Shown here in pieces: positions 1-5,854 of a stretch of 6,052 bases of DNA. The notes under the pieces are model-generated. The model was not told where the DNA came from, made no database searches, and saw only the letters and a list, made by a program, of their open reading frames with translations. The translations under genes and the position numbers were made by a program. This DNA is from an uncultured Aggregatibacter sp. (lineage in GTDB: Bacteria > Pseudomonadota > Gammaproteobacteria > Enterobacterales > Pasteurellaceae). The stretch covers positions 1 through 6,052 of the forward strand of contig NZ_CABFLM010000097.1 of the NCBI RefSeq assembly GCF_901873365.1, written 5' to 3'. Each line of letters begins with the position of its first letter. Position 1 is the stretch's first letter.

Positions 1-123
1 ATATACATCTATTGGGTATGAGCAGTTATTTTTGTATATTAATCCTCCTTTCTCCGGTTCAAAATTAAAAAAACATGAAGATAACGAAAGCAGGCATGCT
101 CCAGCGGTAATTAATTTATTCAT
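1..123 (-). CDS. Putative periplasmic lipoprotein, likely T6SS immunity protein (partial, N-terminal 41 codons)
   Basis: The first 41 codons of an open frame start at an ATG (123-121) and run off the low-coordinate edge. The protein begins MNKLITAGACLLSLSSC: a short basic start with Lys3, a hydrophobic core, and a lipobox L14-S15-S16-C17, which is a good match to a signal peptidase II site. Residue +2 after the Cys is Phe rather than Asp, which favours outer-membrane sorting. The mature part visible is short and carries a second Cys in YKNNCSYP. The ATG overlaps the effector stop codon (ATGA), and AGGTGG lies 6 bases upstream of it, so translation is probably coupled to the effector. A small lipoprotein directly behind a T6SS toxin is the classic layout for an immunity protein acting on a periplasmic toxin. 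The immunity role is inferred from position and signal peptide only. The C-terminus and family are not visible. Confidence 0.75.
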   Translation of the reverse strand, partial: MNKLITAGACLLSLSSCFFNFEPEKGGLIYKNNCSYPIDVY

Positions 124-1442
124 TTTTTGCCACCTAAAAATAATTTTGATAACCATACTAAACTTTTAAGATCATATTCAATACTTTTATAATAATTTAA
201 AGAAAATGGAATGTTCTTATTTCTAGAATAATATTTCATTAGATCTGCACCAATTCCTGGATATAGTTCATGCCCTTTTTCTCCTCGTTTAGGTAAAGAG
301 TAACCACTGCCTATCCCCTTAGAGCTACCTTTGTGAATCCAAGAGTAATTACTAAGCCCAGTACTTTTATAAGCATAGCTAGCTAATATAGAATGCCCTG
401 ATTCATGGGCTGCTGTGAACATAAAATCATCAATGAGCTCATTTTTGGTGAAATAGTGATTTTCATAATATCCCTGAAGATACCAAACCCTCGTCACATC
501 AGAAAACAGATTTCCCAATCCGCGTCCTAGTTTAGCCAATGTCCCACAAGCGCAAGACGCATTCACAGAACGATTATAAGAGCGTCCCATCTCCACCTGC
601 AACGTCAATGAAGGTGCCGCTTTTTTCGTGGCCAACACAGGATTAACTGTCACAATATAACTGCCTTTAGTCGTATTAATCTGTCCGCCCCAGTGTTTTT
701 TGATTCCCTCAAGCGCCAAACCTTTTAACTCGTCAAAAGACGGTGTATCCGCATTGGCTTTTCCCGACACACCGCCATCATCAAACGCCACCCGCCATTC
801 CACATTAACGGTTTTGGCATTACGGTTAACCTGCACATCCAACCAATCCACCGGCTCGGCACATTCTTTGAAAGGTTGGGCAAGAAGTTGTACGGCATCA
901 TCTTTAAACGCAGAACCAATGATACCCACCGCACGAATATAAGTGGTTTCGTCTTTCAACAGCTTCGTATCCAGCACATCATCAATATAACCGTCCCATT
1001 CCCAAAGGTAAGTGCCAACTTCGACTTTGCCTTTCCCTTCTTTCAGTTTTTTCTCACCGCTTTTCGCCAACTGGAAACGTTTTAACAATTGACCGCTCTT
1101 TATGGTGTCTGGGGCGAGTCGGATAATCTCAACATAAAGGCTTTCTACATCGCGTTGTGGTACCATGATTTCGATATTAATCTTTTCTTCACCTTTTTCT
1201 CCGGGCACAGGAACATAAGGATTAAGATTTTGGCTGTCGTTATACCACGCCTCCCAAGCCTCAAGATTAAAGGCTTCCAGCTCAAGCGGTGTCAACGTGC
1301 TCGGTAATATCCGAATCTTAACCGAAAACGGGCAATCCCGGCTACAACGGGTAATGTCATCAGGCAATCCTTCAAGCTGTTTACCGAGTTCCTCCGGTGT
1401 GGCATGCATTCCTCTTTTGGTCTCTTCCGAAATTTTATACAT
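120..1442 (-). CDS. Putative T6SS cargo effector, HExxH zinc metallopeptidase
   Basis: A 440-residue protein with no signal peptide or obvious membrane segment, as expected for a T6SS cargo effector. Residues 1 to about 300 look like a soluble, beta-rich delivery or accessory region. It includes a Cys-x3-Cys (C33, C37), a WEWDGYIDD stretch near 147-155, and a segment of alternating polar and hydrophobic residues near 200-220. I do not recognise a named family there. The C-terminal part (about 301-440) carries HESGH at 346-350, the HExxH zinc-peptidase signature, with H346 and H350 as ligands and E347 as catalytic base. Downstream lie WIHKG (368-372) and HELYPGIGADLMKYYS (391-406). E392, H391 or D400 could be the third ligand. 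From memory, the P. aeruginosa effector VgrG2b uses a Glu some forty residues past its HExxH, which would fit E392. The start is supported by AAGGAG ten bases upstream, and the frame overlaps the adaptor gene by 8 bases. The catalytic part is clearly more AT-rich than the rest. The substrate is unknown; a periplasmic protein or peptidoglycan target is plausible. Confidence 0.8.
   Translation of the reverse strand: MYKISEETKRGMHATPEELGKQLEGLPDDITRCSRDCPFSVKIRILPSTLTPLELEAFNLEAWEAWYNDSQNLNPYVPVPGEKGEEKINIEIMVPQRDVESLYVEIIRLAPDTIKSGQLLKRFQLAKSGEKKLKEGKGKVEVGTYLWEWDGYIDDVLDTKLLKDETTYIRAVGIIGSAFKDDAVQLLAQPFKECAEPVDWLDVQVNRNAKTVNVEWRVAFDDGGVSGKANADTPSFDELKGLALEGIKKHWGGQINTTKGSYIVTVNPVLATKKAAPSLTLQVEMGRSYNRSVNASCACGTLAKLGRGLGNLFSDVTRVWYLQGYYENHYFTKNELIDDFMFTAAHESGHSILASYAYKSTGLSNYSWIHKGSSKGIGSGYSLPKRGEKGHELYPGIGADLMKYYSRNKNIPFSLNYYKSIEYDLKSLVWLSKLFLGGKK
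130..135 (-). promoter_or_regulatory. Ribosome binding site of the lipoprotein gene
   Basis: AGGTGG on the minus strand lies 6 bases before the lipoprotein ATG, inside the last codons of the effector gene. It supports that ATG as a real start, although only 41 codons of the gene fall in the window. Confidence 0.65.
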
Positions 1443-3249
1443 CCAATGCTTTCTCCTTTAAGGTATTCAACATTTTATTCGCTCGCTTTTGGAGCATTTT
1501 CAGTAAAGCATCCATTTTTTCATCAAGCCCGTTATTTGCCATAAGAATGTCTCTTGCCCACGGCATAAGTGGGTCTCGATAAAAACCGATGCCCAGTAAA
1601 AGACTGAGTAAAATCCATGCGCTTTGCTGATAATTTGAGGTGACACCAAATTGTTTTTGGGCATTTTCTAAAGAAAGACGAACATGTGTCATGACATGTT
1701 TTTCATTCACATAGCGTGAAAAATAAGGTTTCGCTGTTTGAGCAAGCTTGGTCACAATGACATTTACCGAAAGCGATGCTTTGGACTGTCCTACATACCA
1801 GGCAAGCAAGGTTTGGATAATATTAAGGCTATTCTCTAAATTTTCACCAAGGATGTGGGGCATTGATTGGTTAAATATCCACGTAATGTGTTCTATTCGT
1901 CGATCGATAATCTCATTTTCCGCATGCAAATGACGTGCGATAAAATGATAAATTGGGTCTTCATACCAATGCGCCCCTAAATACAACATTAAGTGTCCGA
2001 AAAAAGCGATATCTTGAGGATGAACAAAACGGTGAGCAAGTGCGGCATGATAAAGATGGTTGACGAAGGCGCACTTATGTTCGGCTTTAAGTGCTCGGAA
2101 TCGGATTGGATGGTTTTGCTCAAACATACGGATAAGTTGTTGTTTGAATTTATCAATAATCATTGTCTCCATGACATGTTGTTCAACCTCCCCCAGCGCA
2201 ATCCTCGCAGGTCGGGTTTCTTCCGGCAGTGGCGTTACGCTAAATCGAATAAAGTCTTCCTCCACGCGTACGCCAAACGCTTCAATGATTTTATCTTGTG
2301 ATTCCGTTTGGTGATTCAGGTTCACCCCAAACAATGCGGCCAGCTGTGCCGGATAGTGCGCCAGCCGAGGCAAATAGCGATTAAGCACCAAAGGGTCGTA
2401 AAACCGGAAAAAATACCATTCTCCGGTTTCTGTATGTTGAAGATGTGTCCATTTTCGTAAGTGATGATAAACCTCATTAAACGGCTTTTCACTCTTAATG
2501 AAAATCACCGGATTAATTGCCCAGTGGCTGACCACTTTATTGTCGGATTTTCGGAATAATCGCTGCAAAAACGATACGGTTTCTGCTTGATAGGGGTCAA
2601 ATTCGAGTAGATAAGGCGCTTGCGCTTCCAAGGTTTGACCAATTTTGCCCGTATAGAGATTTGCCATTTCTCCTGCCTGCGCTAAACGGGAAGGAAAGCT
2701 TACGGCTTTGGCGCAATCAACCACCGCATAAAAGTGCGGTGATTTTTTGCGTTTTTTTGCATTCTCCTCTTTATGCGCAAGTCGATTCGATACCTTATGA
2801 TATTCACCAAGCCCTTCAAAATCTGCAAAGAATATCGACCGCACTTCTTCCGGTAAAACGGCCGATTCGCTAAATTCTGTAAAGGGCGTAAAGCGTTTGG
2901 ATTGCTGATGAAGATAAATGTCAATGTGAGCTTCATCTTGCCGCATTTCCTCTTGGTCATATACACAAAGTATGGGATGTGTTGGTGAAAGTTGTTGCGC
3001 AGCTCGCCAAAGTATTGCCTCAAATCCATGACGGGTGAGCCAAGTTTGAATCGGTAGGGGGGTAAGTTGTGCTTGGCCGGTGAGTTGATGTTGTTCAAGA
3101 TAATGTTCAATTTGCTGAAAATATGTTTCCGTATTTTCAGCAAGACAAAGCAAATAAGCCGTGCAGGAAAGACGTGATGTCACTTTGGACGTTAAATGAT
3201 AATGCGTTACCCAAATTTGCCGGGTGGGCGTTTGTATTGTAATAAACAT
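1435..3249 (-). CDS. Extended DUF4123 T6SS adaptor/chaperone
   Basis: A 604-residue protein whose middle part (about 172-308) reads as a DUF4123 domain: FYAVVDCA at 173-180, NLYTG at 197-201, APYLLEF at 211-217, an HHLR motif at 262-265, and the hallmark FRFYDPLVL at 281-289 followed by LPRL. DUF4123 proteins (Tap/TEC chaperones) bind a specific effector and load it onto the matching VgrG. The position between vgrG and the effector fits this role. The protein is unusually long: about 170 residues precede the domain, joined by a basic linker (160-169, KEENAKKRKK), and nearly 300 mostly helical residues follow. The C-terminal part contains two similar G-x3-Y-x-D-P segments (425-432 and 553-560). 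I do not recognise the N-terminal region. The start ATG has only a weak purine-rich GAGAG ribosome site. The gene overlaps the effector start by 8 bases, implying coupled synthesis of chaperone and cargo. Two DNA uptake signals lie inside the coding region. Confidence 0.88.
   Translation of the reverse strand: MFITIQTPTRQIWVTHYHLTSKVTSRLSCTAYLLCLAENTETYFQQIEHYLEQHQLTGQAQLTPLPIQTWLTRHGFEAILWRAAQQLSPTHPILCVYDQEEMRQDEAHIDIYLHQQSKRFTPFTEFSESAVLPEEVRSIFFADFEGLGEYHKVSNRLAHKEENAKKRKKSPHFYAVVDCAKAVSFPSRLAQAGEMANLYTGKIGQTLEAQAPYLLEFDPYQAETVSFLQRLFRKSDNKVVSHWAINPVIFIKSEKPFNEVYHHLRKWTHLQHTETGEWYFFRFYDPLVLNRYLPRLAHYPAQLAALFGVNLNHQTESQDKIIEAFGVRVEEDFIRFSVTPLPEETRPARIALGEVEQHVMETMIIDKFKQQLIRMFEQNHPIRFRALKAEHKCAFVNHLYHAALAHRFVHPQDIAFFGHLMLYLGAHWYEDPIYHFIARHLHAENEIIDRRIEHITWIFNQSMPHILGENLENSLNIIQTLLAWYVGQSKASLSVNVIVTKLAQTAKPYFSRYVNEKHVMTHVRLSLENAQKQFGVTSNYQQSAWILLSLLLGIGFYRDPLMPWARDILMANNGLDEKMDALLKMLQKRANKMLNTLKEKALDV
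1453..1458 (-). promoter_or_regulatory. Ribosome binding site of the effector gene
   Basis: AAGGAG on the minus strand lies 10 bases upstream of the effector ATG, within the last codons of the adaptor. It supports Met1 over the in-frame Met12, which has an AGAGG only about two bases before it and is too close. Spacing is slightly long, so re-initiation after the adaptor stop may help. Confidence 0.6.
2722..2748 (+). terminator. Antisense intrinsic-terminator-like hairpin inside the adaptor gene
   Basis: On the plus strand CACCGCA (2722-2728) and TGCGGTG (2735-2741) form a perfect 7-base-pair GC-rich stem with a 6-base loop, followed at once by A and six T residues (2743-2748). This has the layout of a rho-independent terminator, but it faces against the adaptor gene that contains it. 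The right arm is part of a DNA uptake signal. It could stop antisense transcripts, or it could be a by-product of the uptake signal and its AT-rich flank. In the sense mRNA the stem can form but lacks a U tract. Confidence 0.4.
2732..2740 (+). repeat. DNA uptake signal sequence (Haemophilus type)
   Basis: Exact AAGTGCGGT core followed by two T-rich blocks (GATTTTTT and GTTTTTTTG), the full extended form of the Pasteurellaceae uptake signal. It lies in the adaptor gene, where its complement encodes the Ser-Pro-His-Phe just before the DUF4123 domain, at the junction with the basic linker. Confidence 0.9.
2838..2846 (-). repeat. DNA uptake signal sequence (Haemophilus type)
   Basis: Exact ACCGCACTT on the plus strand, i.e. 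AAGTGCGGT on the minus strand, followed on that strand by AT-rich sequence. It lies inside the adaptor gene and encodes part of Glu-Val-Arg-Ser in the N-terminal region. It is inverted relative to the copy about 100 bases away. Confidence 0.85.
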
Positions 3250-3292
3250 CTTTCTCTCTTATCACAAGGAATATTTCGGAGTTCGTTATGCA

Positions 3293-3332
3293 CACAGCAA
3301 AGAGAGATAAAGTGCGGTCACTTTTTGCTGTG
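3293..3332 (-). other. Nested hairpin in the vgrG-adaptor intergenic RNA
   Basis: CACAGCAAA (3293-3301) pairs perfectly over 9 bases with TTTGCTGTG (3324-3332). Inside it AAGTG (3310-3314) pairs with CACTT (3319-3323) around a CGGT loop, leaving an 8-base one-sided bulge (3302-3309). The stem ends about 43 bases before the adaptor start. No U tract follows on either strand, so it is not a standard terminator. It may shield the downstream message, limit read-through, or mark an RNA processing site. Function is inferred; the inverted repeats are directly visible. Confidence 0.4.
3310..3318 (+). repeat. DNA uptake signal sequence (Haemophilus type)
   Basis: Exact AAGTGCGGT core followed by CACTTTTTGC, in the gap between vgrG and the adaptor gene. 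It forms the inner part of the nested hairpin there. Confidence 0.9.
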
Positions 3333-3398
3333 ATTTCATTATTGTTATAACGCTGTTTATTTGTCGTATTTTTAATGATAAAAATAGCTAAAAAATTA

Positions 3399-3407
3399 AC
3401 CGCACTT
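3399..3407 (-). repeat. DNA uptake signal sequence (Haemophilus type)
   Basis: ACCGCACTT on the plus strand. Read on the minus strand it is AAGTGCGGT followed by TAATTTTTTAG and CTATTTTTA, a full extended uptake signal. It is in inverted orientation to the copy at 3310-3318 (81 bases between cores), and both sit in the 204-base non-coding gap after vgrG. Inverted pairs of this signal in Pasteurellaceae often lie behind genes and can act as terminators, but this spacing is long for that. Confidence 0.9.
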
Positions 3408-3453
3408 TGTTTCAGGTGATTATCTGTCCTCGGGATTGTCTTGTTAACAATAC

Positions 3454-5520
3454 TTAAGACACCTCACTTTCCGCTTTCTTATTTTTCATAGCCTCACAAA
3501 CCTTACAAAGGTCATCACCTTGGTTTGCCTCAAAGGCCGAGGTTTCAACTTTTTCCGGTGAGCCGCCACGGATAACCAGATTACCTTTAACAGTGACTTT
3601 GCCTTTTAAGATAATGCCTTGCGCATCAATAATAATCGTGCCACCGGGACCGGCAACTCGTGCCTTTTCTTCGGAAGAGACATTGACATATTTACTGTGC
3701 TGTTTTAGTAGTTGTCCAACCTCAAACTTGGCTTTTGCTTCTACTCGATGCGTGTAATCTCGTCCCGTATTAACGTTTTGGTTAGCATAAATATCGATTG
3801 AAAGATGGTTTCCTATATTCAGCATCTCATCCTTCTCAATCTTTGTGATGCGATTACGATTGATTTTATTAAACTGATCGCGACCGACAGTTAAGGATTC
3901 ATCTTGTCCCACGCTTTCAGTGCGATTGTTGCCAATATGGATAGTTTCATCATGCCCCACTTGCTCACTACGGTCGTGACCGATTTGCGTAGTTTCATCG
4001 TGTTTTACGACATTATTTTGATCACGCTCGGCATGAATAAAAACTTCCTCTTTGCCATTTTCATCTTCAAAACGCAATTCATTAAAACCATTCCCTTTAT
4101 GGGTTTTGCTTTTTATTGTCATGCGAGTTTTATGCTCAGGCAGCGCATAAGGCGGTTCGGTGGTGCTATGATAAGTTCTTCCCATAATGATTGGCTGATC
4201 AGGATCACCTTCTAAGAAATGCACCATTACCTCATGCCCGATACGTGGAATGGCAATATGTCCGAACTGTGCCCCCGCCCAAGCTTGACTCACCCGAATC
4301 CAACAAGAACTGTGTTCATCATTATTCCCTTCTCGATCCCATGGAAATTGAACTTTCACCCGTCCCCATTCGTCACAATAAATTTCCTCATCGGCCGGAC
4401 CAACCACGTGCGCCATTTGAGCGCCCTCTACCACCGGGCGAGGCTGCGGTTTAGGCCGCCATTGAATCGTGTTGGGAATAAGTTTAATGTGATTTTCATA
4501 ACGATTCCCTTCTTCTCCGGCCTCTTCTTCCAGTACCCCAGATTGCCAGCCGTAATGCTCTACTCCGATAACTAACCAATCACGATTAAAAGCTTCGCAT
4601 TGATGTCCAGTCAAGCCGAATACATAACCAGGGAGAATGCGTAAATCATCACTTTGCGCAAATGCGATCTTTGCCTCACGTTGTTCATATTCCAAACGAT
4701 ATTGCGTGAACGGTTTACCTTGTGCATCTTGCTTATAACGTCCCGGATAATCATAGCGTTCATAGTCACCTTGATGACTCCCCGAAGACATCTGCAAAGT
4801 CGCTTGATGTTCTTGGTTGTAGCGCGGATTCGTGAATGTGTAATCCCGCAGGGTTTGATGATTAGAACCGAGTTTTTCTTCATATACCCAATGCCATACG
4901 GCAGCCTGTGGGCGTTCCCCGGCAGGCATCGCGTTATAAACGAGATCACCTTTTTTCTCAGCGAGAGAGGTACTATTAGAAAAATGAAGGTGATGACTGT
5001 CATGTGTATGTGAGAAATAATAGTAAGAACCTTCTTCTGCAGCGAGACGTTCAATAAAATTCAAATCGGTTTCACGATATTGCACACAATATTCGCGTGT
5101 CCAGTAAGGCGTTTGTAAATGAAATTGGTTTTGCATGACCCGATTTTTGTTGAGCAGCGTTTTGATAATCTGTTGAGAATCTTGTTGTTGGAAGATGCGT
5201 AAATCCGTTTGCAAAGCCGCTCGAGAAAGAGATGGTTCAATCACCATGCGATATCGAGTGCGAGTAAAACCAGTTTCGGCTTGATTAAATGAGGTAATAA
5301 TGCCATTGATATGACGCACAGCTTGCATACCTTGCCAGAATGTAAGGGTTGCTGGTTGATCGATAAACTCATTCAAATTGGTAACAGCACCAAAACCGGC
5401 AAGGTCAAGTTCAAGGCAAAAAAGAGAGGAGAGATGTTCTTTTAAGACAAAATGCACTACATCGAATTGGGTTGAGCCATTAGCGTTAAGACTATAACGG
5501 TAGTCAGATTGAACAGCCAT
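3454..5520 (-). CDS. vgrG: Type VI secretion system spike protein VgrG
   Basis: A 688-residue VgrG, the trimeric spike that tips the Hcp tube and carries effectors out of the cell. Residues 1 to about 360 form the gp27-like base, with the typical REYCVQYRETDLNFIERLAAEEG region (142-164, family motif YRETDxxFIxRLxAEEG). Residues about 380-452 form the gp5-like OB fold, with WGRVKVQFPWDREG (385-398), SSCWIRVSQAWAG (404-416) and PRIGHEVMVHFLEGDPDQP (425-443). NELRFEDENGKEEVFIHAERD (480-500 region) precedes a long beta-helix made of about eleven 8-residue repeats (505-592). The tail after about 655 is short and has a Cys-x2-Cys (C672, C675) but no added enzymatic domain, so this is a structural VgrG rather than an evolved one. 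A ribosome site AGGA lies 7 bases before the ATG. The C-terminal tail is the likely docking region for the DUF4123-effector complex encoded downstream (inferred from characterised vgrG-chaperone-effector loci). Confidence 0.97.
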   Translation of the reverse strand: MAVQSDYRYSLNANGSTQFDVVHFVLKEHLSSLFCLELDLAGFGAVTNLNEFIDQPATLTFWQGMQAVRHINGIITSFNQAETGFTRTRYRMVIEPSLSRAALQTDLRIFQQQDSQQIIKTLLNKNRVMQNQFHLQTPYWTREYCVQYRETDLNFIERLAAEEGSYYYFSHTHDSHHLHFSNSTSLAEKKGDLVYNAMPAGERPQAAVWHWVYEEKLGSNHQTLRDYTFTNPRYNQEHQATLQMSSGSHQGDYERYDYPGRYKQDAQGKPFTQYRLEYEQREAKIAFAQSDDLRILPGYVFGLTGHQCEAFNRDWLVIGVEHYGWQSGVLEEEAGEEGNRYENHIKLIPNTIQWRPKPQPRPVVEGAQMAHVVGPADEEIYCDEWGRVKVQFPWDREGNNDEHSSCWIRVSQAWAGAQFGHIAIPRIGHEVMVHFLEGDPDQPIIMGRTYHSTTEPPYALPEHKTRMTIKSKTHKGNGFNELRFEDENGKEEVFIHAERDQNNVVKHDETTQIGHDRSEQVGHDETIHIGNNRTESVGQDESLTVGRDQFNKINRNRITKIEKDEMLNIGNHLSIDIYANQNVNTGRDYTHRVEAKAKFEVGQLLKQHSKYVNVSSEEKARVAGPGGTIIIDAQGIILKGKVTVKGNLVIRGGSPEKVETSAFEANQGDDLCKVCEAMKNKKAESEVS

Positions 5521-5561
5521 TTGAGATTCCTATAAAATGTATACCCACAGTAAAACATGGT

Positions 5562-5599
5562 GATAAATAAAAAAGCTAAGTAAATTATCCCTCAGCTTT
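5562..5599 (-). terminator. Intrinsic terminator or attenuator between PAAR and vgrG
   Basis: On the minus strand AAAGCTGAG (5599-5591) and CTTAGCTTT (5580-5572) form a 9-base-pair stem with one G-U pair and a 10-base loop, followed by TTT-A-TTT. The left arm lies in the last codons of the PAAR gene and the loop contains its stop codon. The stem is only moderately GC-rich, so termination is probably partial, which would lower vgrG transcription relative to PAAR. Downstream, before vgrG, TTATCA (5566-5561) and TATACA (5543-5538) at 17-base spacing could be a weak separate promoter; each matches the consensus at four of six bases. Confidence 0.45.
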
Positions 5600-5854
5600 C
5601 ATCATGGATTGAGAGGCAATGAGCTCTGCACCGCAAGCGGTTTTCATCCCCTCAAGGGCAACGCCTCGTCCATTAGCCGACATTTTGGAAGATCCCTCAA
5701 TAATAGGAAAGTTGCCTTTACATTGTGGACATGCGACTAAATCTCCGCGACGAGCCACGGCCTTATCCCCCGCTGTCATAGTTTGAGATCCTTGGAGGAC
5801 TGTCCCCCCATGGGTGGTTTTGTCACCAATAACAATAACTGCACGAATTGACAT
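5585..5854 (-). CDS. PAAR-domain T6SS spike-tip protein
   Basis: An 89-residue stand-alone PAAR protein, close to the minimal size of the family, which forms a sharp zinc-bound cone capping the VgrG trimer. Recognisable pieces are GDKTTHGGTVL (10-20), GDKAVARRGDLVACPQC (29-45) with the AR remnant of the PAAR motif, and GVALEGMKTACGAELIASQ (64-82). Probable zinc ligands are H15, C42, C45 and C74. Many relatives have His in the CPxH position, so the CPQC form here is a variant worth noting. No C-terminal toxin extension is present, so it is a structural tip rather than an effector. A strong AGGAGG lies 4 bases before the ATG. It is first in the visible gene series, 64 bases ahead of vgrG. Confidence 0.93.
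   Translation of the reverse strand: MSIRAVIVIGDKTTHGGTVLQGSQTMTAGDKAVARRGDLVACPQCKGNFPIIEGSSKMSANGRGVALEGMKTACGAELIASQSMMKAEG

Noticed and set aside
1092..1100. ACCGCTCTT, one mismatch from the uptake signal
   Set aside because: The mismatch lies in the highly conserved core, so it is noted only as a possible decayed copy inside the effector gene.
1993..2301. Plus-strand open frame of about 100 codons
   Set aside because: It lies opposite the adaptor gene, shows no recognisable domain, and reads like an antisense shadow. The same holds for plus-strand frames at 3904-4215, 4219-4575 and 4654-5013 opposite vgrG.
2700..3143. Minus-strand 147-codon frame inside the adaptor gene
   Set aside because: It is an out-of-frame overlap within a gene that has clear DUF4123 motifs. 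Its sequence is basic and has no family character. The similar frame at 4611-5054 inside vgrG is rejected for the same reason.
3367..3386. AT-only inverted repeat TATTTTTA-ATGA-TAAAAATA
   Set aside because: All pairs are A-T and it coincides with the AT-rich flank of an uptake signal, so it is poor evidence of a functional hairpin.
3454..3560. Possible effector extension at the VgrG C-terminus
   Set aside because: Only about 35 residues follow the beta-helix, too few for an enzymatic domain.
3744..4008. Periodic similarity that could suggest a repeat array
   Set aside because: The period follows the eight-residue protein repeats of the VgrG beta-helix. The DNA copies are not near-identical and have no spacers.
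5630..5641. ACCGCAAGCGGT inverted repeat resembling the Actinobacillus-type uptake signal
   Set aside because: The two-base loop is too small for a hairpin and the sequence does not match ACAAGCGGT exactly. It sits in conserved PAAR codons (Thr-Ala-Cys-Gly-Ala).
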